Source: an uncultured Lachnospiraceae bacterium (GTDB lineage: Bacteria; Bacillota; Clostridia; Lachnospirales; Lachnospiraceae). From it: a DNA stretch of 64,000 nucleotides. Both the position numbers and the translations under genes were made by a program. Positions 44,618 to 52,316 of the stretch are shown piece after piece (the first letter of the stretch is position 1; each line of letters starts with the position of its first letter). The notes below the pieces were generated by a model. It was not told the DNA's origin. It saw only the letters and a list, made by a program, of their open reading frames with translations, and searched no databases. The stretch is taken from positions 52,085 through 116,084 of the forward strand of contig CAJTXP010000011.1 of assembly GCA_910583615.1 (NCBI GenBank), read 5' to 3'.

Positions 44618-46130
44618 AGATGTTCCATGTGATTTCTATTTTATCGTCTGCGATCGTAATCATTTTAATCAGTGTATCTACGACAGCCTGTTTGTCTTCG
44701 AATGTGGTTTCTTCCCATTTCTGTACATGGTCGGAAATCGTGCGCAGGGAGCTGCTGTCCGGCTGATGGGTAAGGGATAATGTTTCTTCCTGAAGCTGTT
44801 TCCTTTCTGCATCCAGCGCTTCGGCCTTCTTGTTGATGTATTCCATGAGAACCGGTGTTGCTCCGACTGCCTTTGACAGTAAATTTTCAATTTCCTTATC
44901 GATCTCAGCTAGCCGGATTTTATGTGCGTTGATTCGTGGATTTGTATGATGACCTTCCTGTTTGGAGAGGGTATGAAACTCAGCCAGCCGTTCATGGATT
45001 GCTTTCAGCATATATGCTTCCAGCACATCTGCATAGACTGTACCGCCGGTGCCTGTACATTCTGCCTTTTTCGTTGTGGATGCTGTGGAACAGATAAAAT
45101 ATCTGTGCCATTTTGTGTTTGCTTTTACGATTGTCAGACCATAGCCGCATTTTCCGCACTTTACTTTTCCCGCAAGCCAGGAATTTTTGGGTTTGCAGGT
45201 TCTGGTTGACTGGCGGTTGTTCAGACAGCGTACCCGGCATTTGATCCAGTCTCTGGACGAAACAATCCCTTCATGGGGCGCCAGTATGATTTCTTTATCC
45301 GTCAGGTCGTATTGTTTCCGTGTTTTTGAGAGTTCGCCTTTATAGAGATAGCAGGCATGATAACCTGTAAAATCTGAGACAGGATTGACGATATGCGCCC
45401 TCTGGCTTTTGAAAAAATCATAGACGTCCGCATCGGCTTTTACATACACCGGATTGCGCAGCATATCGCTGATTCTGGCTGTACTCCACATGCCGCCGCG
45501 CAGATGCTTGATTCCATGTTCATGAAAACAGCGGATAATATCTCCCAGCGAATTTTTCGGGTCAGCATACAGCGCATACATAAGGCGTATCTGTTCTGCC
45601 TCCTCCGGTACAGGAACGTACATGGAAGTCCTGATGCCGTCAATGACAGTTGTTGTTTTGGAAAATCCATAGGGGATACGCCCACCCATATAAAAGCCTT
45701 TTTTGCAGCGTGAATAATATGCGTCGGTTACACGCTTCTGAATGGTTTCCCGTTCCAGCTGTGCAAAAACAATACAGATATTCAGCATGGCACGGCCAAT
45801 GGGAGTAGAAGTATCAAATTTTTCCGTTGATGAAACAAACTCCACATGATATTTCTGAAAAATATCCATCATGTTGGCAAAATCAAGGATTGACCGGCTG
45901 ATCCGGTCCAGTTTATAGACGATGACCCGGGTTATTTTTCCCTGCCGGATATCTTCCATCATTTCCTCAAATGCAGGACGGTTTGTATTTTTGCCGCTGA
46001 AACCTTTGTCTGTGTACTCTTTGTATGGATTGCCGCGCGTCTCATATTTACAGGATTCCAGCTGGCTTTCGATGGAGATACTGTCCGCACGTTCAACCGA
46101 CTGTCTGGCATAAATCGCATCACAATACAT
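44616..46130 (-). CDS. Large serine recombinase of element 2
   Basis: A 504-residue recombinase of the same class as recombinase 1 but only distantly similar. The catalytic serine is S11 in DAIYARQSVERADS. The catalytic domain has VIVYKLDRISRSILDF and AQLERETIQKRV. A recombinase domain (GGRIPYGFSK) follows, then a zinc ribbon (CGKCGYG and C...C) and a coiled coil of leucines. AAGGGGGG precedes the ATG at 46130. It starts 354 bases from the right end of element 2 and lies in an operon with the small ORF upstream, whose promoter looks sigmaE-like. Confidence 0.9.
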   Translation of the reverse strand: MYCDAIYARQSVERADSISIESQLESCKYETRGNPYKEYTDKGFSGKNTNRPAFEEMMEDIRQGKITRVIVYKLDRISRSILDFANMMDIFQKYHVEFVSSTEKFDTSTPIGRAMLNICIVFAQLERETIQKRVTDAYYSRCKKGFYMGGRIPYGFSKTTTVIDGIRTSMYVPVPEEAEQIRLMYALYADPKNSLGDIIRCFHEHGIKHLRGGMWSTARISDMLRNPVYVKADADVYDFFKSQRAHIVNPVSDFTGYHACYLYKGELSKTRKQYDLTDKEIILAPHEGIVSSRDWIKCRVRCLNNRQSTRTCKPKNSWLAGKVKCGKCGYGLTIVKANTKWHRYFICSTASTTKKAECTGTGGTVYADVLEAYMLKAIHERLAEFHTLSKQEGHHTNPRINAHKIRLAEIDKEIENLLSKAVGATPVLMEYINKKAEALDAERKQLQEETLSLTHQPDSSSLRTISDHVQKWEETTFEDKQAVVDTLIKMITIADDKIEITWNI

Positions 46131-46192
46131 CTTTTGCCCCCCTTTGCCAGTTGTTGGACTGTATTACGTGCATTTCATCTTTTGCCGTATTC

Positions 46193-46378
46193 TTATCTTT
46201 CGTGTGCGTACTCATATTTGCAGAAAATCGCAAATAACTGTTTTTCGATCTCGGCTTTCATATTCTCTTTTTCAGCAGCAGGATATTTGGGCAGGCGATG
46301 GATGATGTTAAAATGCATGTTCTGCTCAGAAACAGGTACGGTATCTTCCGTGATTTGATATGTAATATTGTTAATCAT
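46193..46378 (-). CDS. Small ORF of element 2, candidate excision factor
   Basis: A 61-residue protein, unrecognised, with helical YPAAEKENMKAEIEKQLF. The minus-strand AGGAG gives good spacing to the ATG, so it is probably real. It lies between recombinase 2 and the right end, and its pattern (EKE, then a long amphipathic helix, then Tyr) loosely resembles the element-1 small ORF. A directionality-factor role is inferred from position. Confidence 0.6.
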   Translation of the reverse strand: MINNITYQITEDTVPVSEQNMHFNIIHRLPKYPAAEKENMKAEIEKQLFAIFCKYEYAHER

Positions 46379-46414
46379 GAATACTCCTGAAAATTAAAAT
46401 ATTTAGTAACAACA

Positions 46415-46446
46415 TATTTTATGAAATGCGGCATGTACACTATTAC
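46415..46446 (-). promoter_or_regulatory. sigmaE-like promoter of recombinase 2 operon
   Basis: On the minus strand GTAATAGT (46446-46439), 15 bp, CATAAAAT (46422-46416 region; CATAAAATA spans 46423-46415). The -10 matches sigmaE CATACAAT in 7 of 8 bases and also the sigmaK pattern CATANNNTA. B. subtilis spoIVCA is likewise a mother-cell gene. Confidence 0.45.
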
Positions 46447-46483
46447 CAACAGCATATACACTTGACTGTTTGATACCTCCCGT

Positions 46484-46609
46484 TTCGGCGAAGCCCTGCG
46501 GATTACGCAGGAACATCTGGATTCCAGAAACTTCTATATTATGAACCCGGAATTCGATACCGGAATCACGAAAGGCGGTTCTTCTTCCGGCTGCGAATGT
46601 GAAAACTGA
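46484..46609 (+). CDS. cotJC: cotJC piece 3 of 3 (C-terminal)
   Basis: After the element-2 core the frame reads FGEALRITQEHLDSRNFYIMNPEFD, the normal end of CotJC, then a short Gly/Ser/Cys tail ending GCECEN. Together with pieces 1 and 2 it gives a 213-residue protein, close to the usual CotJC length. It has no start of its own. A terminator follows at 46619, as expected for the end of the cotJ operon. Confidence 0.88.
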   Translation, partial: FGEALRITQEHLDSRNFYIMNPEFDTGITKGGSSSGCECEN

Positions 46610-46618
46610 AAAGTATGG

Positions 46619-46654
46619 AAAAGATCCCGTCCAGATACAGGGCGGGATCTTTTT
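46619..46654 (+). terminator. cotJ operon terminator
   Basis: AAAAGATCCCG (46619-46629) pairs with CGGGATCTTTT (46643-46653), 11 bp, ending in Ts. An open frame across 46599-46802 is not a gene. Confidence 0.85.
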
Positions 46655-46822
46655 GCAGCGGATGACATGGAAAAACCATCAGCTGCCGCGTGTTTCTAAG
46701 GGAATTTCAATGATTGAGCTTAGACACCGGCAATACGGTCCAGTCTGGACGGCACTCCTCCCGGAACTGATGGCTGTTTTTATTCTACATGATTTAGCAT
46801 GAATCGGCAATATGAATTTTGA

Positions 46823-46906
46823 GTTGTTTTTCACGGGGTGTCCGCTCCACTCCATACGAGCGCAGAGTACAGAGGCCCAGGGGCGCAGACCCCCGTGAAC
46901 GGTAAC
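46823..46906. repeat. Dispersed palindromic repeat, copy B
   Basis: In reverse orientation it shares GTTAC, TTCACGGGG, CTGCGCCC-CTGGGCCTCTGT and TCTGCGCTCGTATGGA with copy C, and the arms with copy A. Nothing else is seen in 46655-46944. Confidence 0.7.
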
Positions 46907-46944
46907 GATTTTGATATTTCATACAGTGAATTTTGCAGAAAATA

Positions 46945-46973
46945 TTGCGGTTGCAAAGATCGTGTGATATGAT
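46945..46973 (+). promoter_or_regulatory. alaS promoter
   Basis: TTGCGG (46945-46950), 17 bp, TATGAT (46968-46973). The leader to 47103 has no T-box signature (no GGGTGGNACCGCG) and no clear terminator. Confidence 0.65.
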
Positions 46974-47103
46974 GAATATCGTGCAGCCGCAAAATCACAG
47001 AGTTGCGGCCTGACTGTTTTTAAGATTATGCGTTAAACAGTGTCTGCCCGGATGAAAAGCCGATCAGGAGGCGGATGCAGAATTTAAACAGGAGGAGACG
47101 AAA

Positions 47104-49743
47104 GTGAAAGAATACGGTGTTAATGAGCTCCGCAGGATGTTTCTTGAATTTTTTGAAAGCAAAGACCATCTGAAGATGAAGAGCTTTTCGCTTGTTCCGC
47201 GTAACGATAAGAGTCTGTTATTGATCAATTCCGGTATGGCGCCGCTGAAGCCATATTTTACAGGGGCGGAGATTCCGCCTAGAAAGCGGGTGACAACCTG
47301 CCAGAAGTGCATTCGTACCGGCGACATTGAAAATGTAGGAAAGACCGCCCGTCATGGCACCTTTTTTGAGATGCTGGGGAACTTTTCCTTTGGAGATTAT
47401 TTTAAAAAAGAAGCGATTGCATGGTCCTGGGAATTTCTGACCGAGGTGGTGGGGCTTGACCCGGACCGCCTGTATCCGTCCGTTTATCTGGAGGATGATG
47501 AGGCGTTTGAGATCTGGAATCAGCAGATTGGTATTCCGGCGGAGCGGATCTTCCGTTTTGGCAAGGAAGATAATTTCTGGGAGCATGGAGCAGGTCCCTG
47601 CGGTCCGTGCTCAGAGATCTATTATGACCGCGGCGAAAAATACGGCTGCGGAAAGCCTGACTGTACGGTGGGATGCGACTGCGACCGCTATATGGAAATC
47701 TGGAATAATGTATTTACCCAGTTTGATAACGACGGGGAGAATCATTATACAGAACTGACACAGAAAAATATTGATACCGGCATGGGACTGGAGCGCCTGG
47801 CGTCTGTTGTGCAGGATGTGGATTCCATCTTTGATGTGGATACCGTTCGTGCGCTTCGCGACAAGGTATGTGAGTATGCCCGCTGTGAGTACAAAAAAGA
47901 TGAAAACAGGGATGTGTCGATTCGTCTGATTACGGACCACATCCGTTCGGCGACCTTTATGATTTCTGACGGCATTATGCCGACGAATGCAGGAAGAGGG
48001 TATGTGCTTCGCCGTCTGATCCGCCGCGCAGCACGCCATGGACGTCTTCTTGGTATCGAAGGAAAATTCCTGGCGAAGCTTTCCGAGACGGTGATTGAAG
48101 GCTCCAGAGACGGATATCCGGAACTGGAAGAGAAAAGAGAATTCATTTTCAAGGTTCTGACTCAGGAAGAAGACAAGTTTAATAAGACGATTGATCAGGG
48201 ACTGGGAATTCTGGCGGATATGGAAGACACAATGAAGGCAGCAGGAAAGAAGACGCTGTCCGGAGCAGATGCCTTTAAACTGTATGACACCTATGGCTTC
48301 CCGCTGGATCTGACAAAAGAGATTCTGGAAGAAAAAGGTTATGATATTGATGAAGGCGGATTCAAATCCTGTATGGAAGAGCAGAGAAGACTGGCGCAGG
48401 AATCTCATGAAGTAACTAACTATATGGGGGCGGATGCGACGGTCTATGATGAGATTGATGCGTCTGTAACGACAGAATTTGTCGGCTATGACCGTCTGAC
48501 TCATGAATCCAGGGCGACTGTGCTTACGACGGATACCGAACTTACGGAGGCGCTTACAGACGGACAGGCAGGCACCATTTTCGTAGAGGAAACCCCGTTT
48601 TATGCGACTATGGGCGGCCAGCAGGGCGATAAGGGCGTGATTCTCTGCGGTGATGCAAGATTCGTTGTGGAGGATACGATCAAACTTCTGGGAGGAAAAG
48701 TGGGCCATGTGGGTCATATGGATACCGGGATGATCCGGACAGGAGACATGGTGACATTGTCTGTAGAAGAGACGGGCCGCGCAGATACCTGTAAGAATCA
48801 CAGCGCAACCCATCTGCTTCAGAAGGCGCTGAAGCTGGTGCTGGGTAATCATGTAGAACAGAAAGGGTCTCTTGTGACTCCCGACCGGCTGCGCTTTGAC
48901 TTTGCTCATTTTCAGCAGATGACAGCAGAGGAGATTGCTGAAGTAGAGACTATGGTGAACAGGGAGATCCGGGCGGCGCTTCCGGTTGTAACACAGGTTA
49001 TGAACCTGGAGGATGCAAAGAAAAGCGGCGCCATGGCGCTGTTTGATGAGAAATATGCGGAGGATGTCCGGGTAGTATCCATGGGAGATTTTTCAAAAGA
49101 ACTGTGCGGCGGTACTCATGTGGCTCATACGGGAATGATCACGGCGTTCAAGATCGTTTCCGAGTCGGGTATCGCGGCGGGGGTCCGCCGGATCGAGGCG
49201 CTGACGGGAGACGGCGTGTTTGCGTATTATAAAGAGCAGGAATCGGAGCTTTCAGAGGCAGCGAAGCTTTTAAAGGCCACTCCGGCATCTGTGGTCGAGA
49301 AAATCGGACATCTTCTGGCAGAGATAAAAGCGCTGCAGAGTGAAAACGAGGCGCTGAAGAGTAAGGCGGCAAAGGATGCGCTTGGCGATGTCATGGATCA
49401 GGTGCGGGAAATAAAGGGCGTAAAACTTCTTGCTGCAAAGCTGGAAGGCGTGGATATGAACGGTCTTCGCGATCTGGGAGACCAGTTAAAGGAAAAACTC
49501 GGTGAAGGAGTGGTTCTTCTGGCTTCTGTGGCAGACGGAAAGGTTAGCCTGATGGCGACTGCGACGGATGGAGCCATGAAAGCAGGCGCCCACGCCGGGA
49601 ATTTGATCAAGGCAGTTGCATCTGTTGTAGGCGGCGGCGGCGGCGGGCGTCCGAATATGGCGCAGGCCGGAGGAAAGAATCCGGCAGGAGTCGATGAAGC
49701 GCTTATAAAGGCTGCAGAGGTAATAGAAAGTCAGATTCACTGA
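47104..49743 (+). CDS. alaS: Alanyl-tRNA synthetase
   Basis: An 879-residue class II synthetase. The catalytic core starts NELRRMFLEFFESKDHLK with motif 1, then RHGTFFEMLGNFSFGDYF (motif 2), and GMGLERLASV (motif 3). The editing domain has the zinc motif NHSATHLLQKAL and a later CGGTHVAHTG. The C-Ala domain with its glycine-rich stretch (VVGGGGGGRPNMAQAGG) closes the protein. The start is GTG at 47104 after AGGAGGAG. Full length and normal in all motifs. Confidence 0.97.
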   Translation: MKEYGVNELRRMFLEFFESKDHLKMKSFSLVPRNDKSLLLINSGMAPLKPYFTGAEIPPRKRVTTCQKCIRTGDIENVGKTARHGTFFEMLGNFSFGDYFKKEAIAWSWEFLTEVVGLDPDRLYPSVYLEDDEAFEIWNQQIGIPAERIFRFGKEDNFWEHGAGPCGPCSEIYYDRGEKYGCGKPDCTVGCDCDRYMEIWNNVFTQFDNDGENHYTELTQKNIDTGMGLERLASVVQDVDSIFDVDTVRALRDKVCEYARCEYKKDENRDVSIRLITDHIRSATFMISDGIMPTNAGRGYVLRRLIRRAARHGRLLGIEGKFLAKLSETVIEGSRDGYPELEEKREFIFKVLTQEEDKFNKTIDQGLGILADMEDTMKAAGKKTLSGADAFKLYDTYGFPLDLTKEILEEKGYDIDEGGFKSCMEEQRRLAQESHEVTNYMGADATVYDEIDASVTTEFVGYDRLTHESRATVLTTDTELTEALTDGQAGTIFVEETPFYATMGGQQGDKGVILCGDARFVVEDTIKLLGGKVGHVGHMDTGMIRTGDMVTLSVEETGRADTCKNHSATHLLQKALKLVLGNHVEQKGSLVTPDRLRFDFAHFQQMTAEEIAEVETMVNREIRAALPVVTQVMNLEDAKKSGAMALFDEKYAEDVRVVSMGDFSKELCGGTHVAHTGMITAFKIVSESGIAAGVRRIEALTGDGVFAYYKEQESELSEAAKLLKATPASVVEKIGHLLAEIKALQSENEALKSKAAKDALGDVMDQVREIKGVKLLAAKLEGVDMNGLRDLGDQLKEKLGEGVVLLASVADGKVSLMATATDGAMKAGAHAGNLIKAVASVVGGGGGGRPNMAQAGGKNPAGVDEALIKAAEVIESQIH

Positions 49744-49769
49744 CAAAATAAGAAAAGGAGAGTGTTAAG

Positions 49770-50090
49770 ATGACAACAGGATTAAAGGTTTGGCTTTGGA
49801 TCGTACTGGTATTCAATGCATTTTCGGGAGTGATGGCGATCGTGTCGGCGCTGTTGATTCCGCTTATGTGGGTCGTAGTGGCAGCGGAGGCCCTGGTGGT
49901 GGCAGGCGCGGTGATGCTTTTGTTCCCAAGGAAAAAGATGGGATTTTTCCTGATCTGCGGCGGTGCTTTGATAAGTTTCATTCTCACCGTTGTGCTGGGC
50001 GGAAATATTGTGTCTTCCCTGATATCCGCAATCATCATGCCGCTGATTATCTGGCTGCTGATTAAAAATACCTGGTATGAATTCCATTAA
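49770..50090 (+). CDS. Small four-helix membrane protein
   Basis: A 106-residue hydrophobic protein with about four membrane helices separated by short basic loops (FPRKKMG). AAAGGAG precedes the ATG at good spacing. It is 26 bases after alaS. No known family is recognised. Confidence 0.65.
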   Translation: MTTGLKVWLWIVLVFNAFSGVMAIVSALLIPLMWVVVAAEALVVAGAVMLLFPRKKMGFFLICGGALISFILTVVLGGNIVSSLISAIIMPLIIWLLIKNTWYEFH

Positions 50091-50105
50091 AAATAAAAAA
50101 AGATA

Positions 50106-50134
50106 TTGACAAAAGATGTCGCAACCCATATAAT
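50106..50134 (+). promoter_or_regulatory. rpsU promoter (perfect consensus)
   Basis: TTGACA (50106-50111), 17 bp, TATAAT (50129-50134). The leader has a CAGTTGT/ACAACTG hairpin (50161-50167 with 50182-50188) ending just before the ribosome site. Confidence 0.9.
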
Positions 50135-50210
50135 AGATGCAGTGCAATAAAATACCCAGACAGTTGTATTTGGCACAATACACAACTGGAGGGAGGTTAG
50201 GTGTGATACT

Positions 50211-50387
50211 ATGTCAAATGTGATCGTTAAAGAAAACGAGACTTTGGATAGCGCATTACGTCGTTTCAAGAGAAACTGTGCGAAAGCGGGAATCCAGCAG
50301 GAAATCCGCAAAAGAGAGCATTACGAGAAACCGAGCGTAAAGCGTAAGAAAAAATCCGAAGCAGCCAGGAAGCGTAAATATAATTAA
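50211..50387 (+). CDS. rpsU: 30S ribosomal protein S21
   Basis: A 58-residue basic protein, MSNVIVKENETLDSALRRFK..., ending in a lysine/arginine-rich tail AARKRKYN. This is typical bS21, which binds 16S rRNA near the anti-Shine-Dalgarno. GGAGGGAGG precedes the ATG. It has its own perfect promoter and terminator. Confidence 0.95.
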   Translation: MSNVIVKENETLDSALRRFKRNCAKAGIQQEIRKREHYEKPSVKRKKKSEAARKRKYN

Positions 50388-50399
50388 GGATTGTGCAGT

Positions 50400-50432
50400 A
50401 ATGCCTTGACTGTAAGAGTCAAGGCATTTCTT
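50400..50432 (+). terminator. rpsU terminator
   Basis: Perfect 12-bp stem AATGCCTTGACT (50400-50411) with 50417-50428, loop GTAAG, then a T-rich end. Confidence 0.85.
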
Positions 50433-50449
50433 AATAGGAGCGTTAAAGG

Positions 50450-50935
50450 ATGGGGAATTTCTTCAGAACACTTCTGGGTAATCAAATACTGGTCTGCGGA
50501 GCATGCGGATGGGCGGTGGCGCAGATCATGAAGACGATCATCTATGCTCTGGTCAATCATGAGATGAAATGGGAGCGTATGGTGGGAGACGGCGGTATGC
50601 CAAGCGGGCATTCTGCTACCGTCAGTGCGATGGCAACCGCCTCAGGAGTTATATACGGCATACAGTCATTTGAATTTGCCATTGCCTGTATGCTGGCAAT
50701 CATTGTTATGCACGACGCCATGGGTGTTCGTATGGAAACGGGCAGACAGGGAAAAGTGCTGAATGAGATGATTGAATTTTTCCGGACGGAAGGATTTGTG
50801 GAAGCGTTTAAAAAGAATGACAAAATGTATGAGTTCTGGGAAGCCAGCCTGAAAGAGTTTGTGGGACATACGCCGCTTCAGGTGGGGGCAGGATGTATTC
50901 TGGGGATAATGATTGCATGTCTGATGGTCCTGTAA
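50450..50935 (+). CDS. Divergent PAP2/DUF212 membrane protein (YuiD-like)
   Basis: A 161-residue membrane protein of the DUF212 family, related to acid phosphatase/vanadium haloperoxidases. GGMPSGHSATVSAMATA carries the SGH motif, and later VMHDAMGVRMETGRQ holds conserved His, Asp and Arg. It may act on lipid phosphates at the membrane. A terminator follows directly. Confidence 0.85.
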   Translation: MGNFFRTLLGNQILVCGACGWAVAQIMKTIIYALVNHEMKWERMVGDGGMPSGHSATVSAMATASGVIYGIQSFEFAIACMLAIIVMHDAMGVRMETGRQGKVLNEMIEFFRTEGFVEAFKKNDKMYEFWEASLKEFVGHTPLQVGAGCILGIMIACLMVL

Positions 50936-50947
50936 TGATCCCATGGG

Positions 50948-50975
50948 AGCCGAAGAAAAGGATTCTTCGGCTTTT
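50948..50975 (+). terminator. Terminator after the DUF212 gene
   Basis: AGCCGAAGAA (50948-50957) pairs with TTCTTCGGCT (50963-50972) and ends in Ts. Confidence 0.85.
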
Positions 50976-51032
50976 ATGCATATTTTGGGGTTTTGCCGCT
51001 ACACATGTATAAAGGAGTTCCGAGGTGATATT

Positions 51033-52238
51033 CTGAAAAAACGGTGTATCGTATGGATGCTGATCATGACATTGATTTTAAGTCCTGCCTTCCAGTCGGC
51101 TGCAGGCGAAGCAGAAAAACCGGCAGAGCAGGAACAGGGTACAGCAGAGCATCAGGTGGCGGCAGAAGTGGCGGCGCCTCATGCGCTTTTGATGGAAGTG
51201 TCCACGGGGACGGTGCTGATGGGTAAGGCAGAGGATGAAAAGCTTCATCCGGCAAGTGTAACGAAGATCATGACGCTTCTTCTAATTCTGGAGGCTGTAG
51301 AAGATGGTAAAATTGCACTTTCTGACACCGTATCCGTGTCAGAGCATGCATCCTCCATGGGAGGTTCACAGGTTTATCTGGAACCTTTTGAACAACAGAC
51401 AGTGGAGACAATGATCAAATGCATCGCTGTGGCAAGCGCCAATGATGCATGTGTGGCCATGGCGGAACACATCAGCGGCAGTGAAGGCGATTTTGTCAAA
51501 CGGATGAATGAAAGGGCAGCGGAGCTGGGGATGACCAATACCCATTTTGTCAACTGCTGCGGTCTGGACGACGATGCGCATCTGACCACTGCCAGAGATG
51601 TGGCTTTGATGTCCAGAGAACTTTTGCTGAACCATCCCCAGATCCATGAGTACTGTACGATCTGGATGGAAAATATCATACATACTACGGCGAAGGGAAG
51701 TTTTGAGTTTGGGCTGACCAATACGAACAAGCTGATTAAACAGTATGAATATGCAACGGGGCTGAAGACCGGGTATACAAGCGTGGCAGGATTCTGTGTG
51801 TCTGCCAGTGCGAAAAAAGATAATATTGAACTGGTTGCAGTCATCATGGGAGGCGCAGACAGTAAGAGCCGGTTTCAGGATGCCATTACGCTTCTGAACA
51901 GCGGGTTTGCCTGCTGCAGTCTGTATCAGGATGAGAATCGGGTGGCGCTTGCGGACCTTCCGGTGACCGGAGGCGTAGAAGACCATGTGGCATTGAAATA
52001 CGCAGGAGATTTTTCTTATGTATCCACGGATGGAAGTAATCTGTCAGAGATGAAGCGTTCACTGGAACTTCCGGAAGAACTTTCGGCGCCGGTGGAGGAA
52101 GGAAGCACAGTGGGAAGAGTTGCCTATATTTTGAATGGAAGAGAGATTGGAGAATCTCCGATCCTGGCAGCGGGCAGTGTGGAAAAAGCAGGTTATGGAG
52201 ATTATATACAGAGAGCATTTCATATGTTTTTGCCTTAA
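51033..52238 (+). CDS. dacF: D-alanyl-D-alanine carboxypeptidase (DacF-type)
   Basis: A 401-residue low-molecular-weight penicillin-binding protein that trims stem peptides of peptidoglycan. The signal peptide has a KKR n-region and a hydrophobic core; cleavage is near SAAGEA. Active-site motifs are SVTK (SxxK) in HPASVTKIMTLLL, SAN in VASANDACVAMA, and KTG in TGLKTGYTSVAGFC. A C-terminal beta domain follows. The start is unusual: the frame has no ATG or GTG near the GAGGTG at 51022-51027, so CTG at 51033 is the best guess; ATT 51030 or ATG 51057 are alternatives. DacF-type enzymes are often used in spore cortex formation. Confidence 0.9.
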   Translation: MKKRCIVWMLIMTLILSPAFQSAAGEAEKPAEQEQGTAEHQVAAEVAAPHALLMEVSTGTVLMGKAEDEKLHPASVTKIMTLLLILEAVEDGKIALSDTVSVSEHASSMGGSQVYLEPFEQQTVETMIKCIAVASANDACVAMAEHISGSEGDFVKRMNERAAELGMTNTHFVNCCGLDDDAHLTTARDVALMSRELLLNHPQIHEYCTIWMENIIHTTAKGSFEFGLTNTNKLIKQYEYATGLKTGYTSVAGFCVSASAKKDNIELVAVIMGGADSKSRFQDAITLLNSGFACCSLYQDENRVALADLPVTGGVEDHVALKYAGDFSYVSTDGSNLSEMKRSLELPEELSAPVEEGSTVGRVAYILNGREIGESPILAAGSVEKAGYGDYIQRAFHMFLP

Positions 52239-52316
52239 AAGAATTGCGGAAGAACCAGTACCTGTGTTATGATATGCAGGCAGCCTGCCAACTGAATACT
52301 GCAGAAAGAAGGCATT

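Larger units (their letters stand above)
42870..46488. mobile_element. Intervening element 2 in cotJC (about 3.6 kb)
   Basis: It separates cotJC pieces 2 and 3. Only a short core is shared at the two ends: TTCGG (42870-42874 and 46484-46488), followed by T or C and then GAA, 3614 bp apart. Short cores are normal for serine integrases. It carries an AAA/PD-(D/E)XK gene, a serine recombinase on the minus strand and a small ORF between the recombinase and the right end. Excision would join CGG-TTC-GGC-GAA-GCC in frame. The exact crossover base is uncertain. Confidence 0.78.

Noticed and set aside
34315..46488. A prophage
   Set aside because: No capsid, portal, terminase, tail, lysis or phage replication genes are seen; only recombinases and a few cargo genes.
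34234..46609. cotJC as a plain decayed pseudogene
   Set aside because: All three pieces keep frame, metal-ligand motifs, operon partners and terminator, and the breaks coincide with recombinase-element ends.
46599..46802. Small ORF after cotJC
   Set aside because: It starts inside the cotJC end and runs through the terminator stem; no ribosome site.
46907..47103. T-box riboswitch before alaS
   Set aside because: No T-box consensus, no antiterminator/terminator pair.
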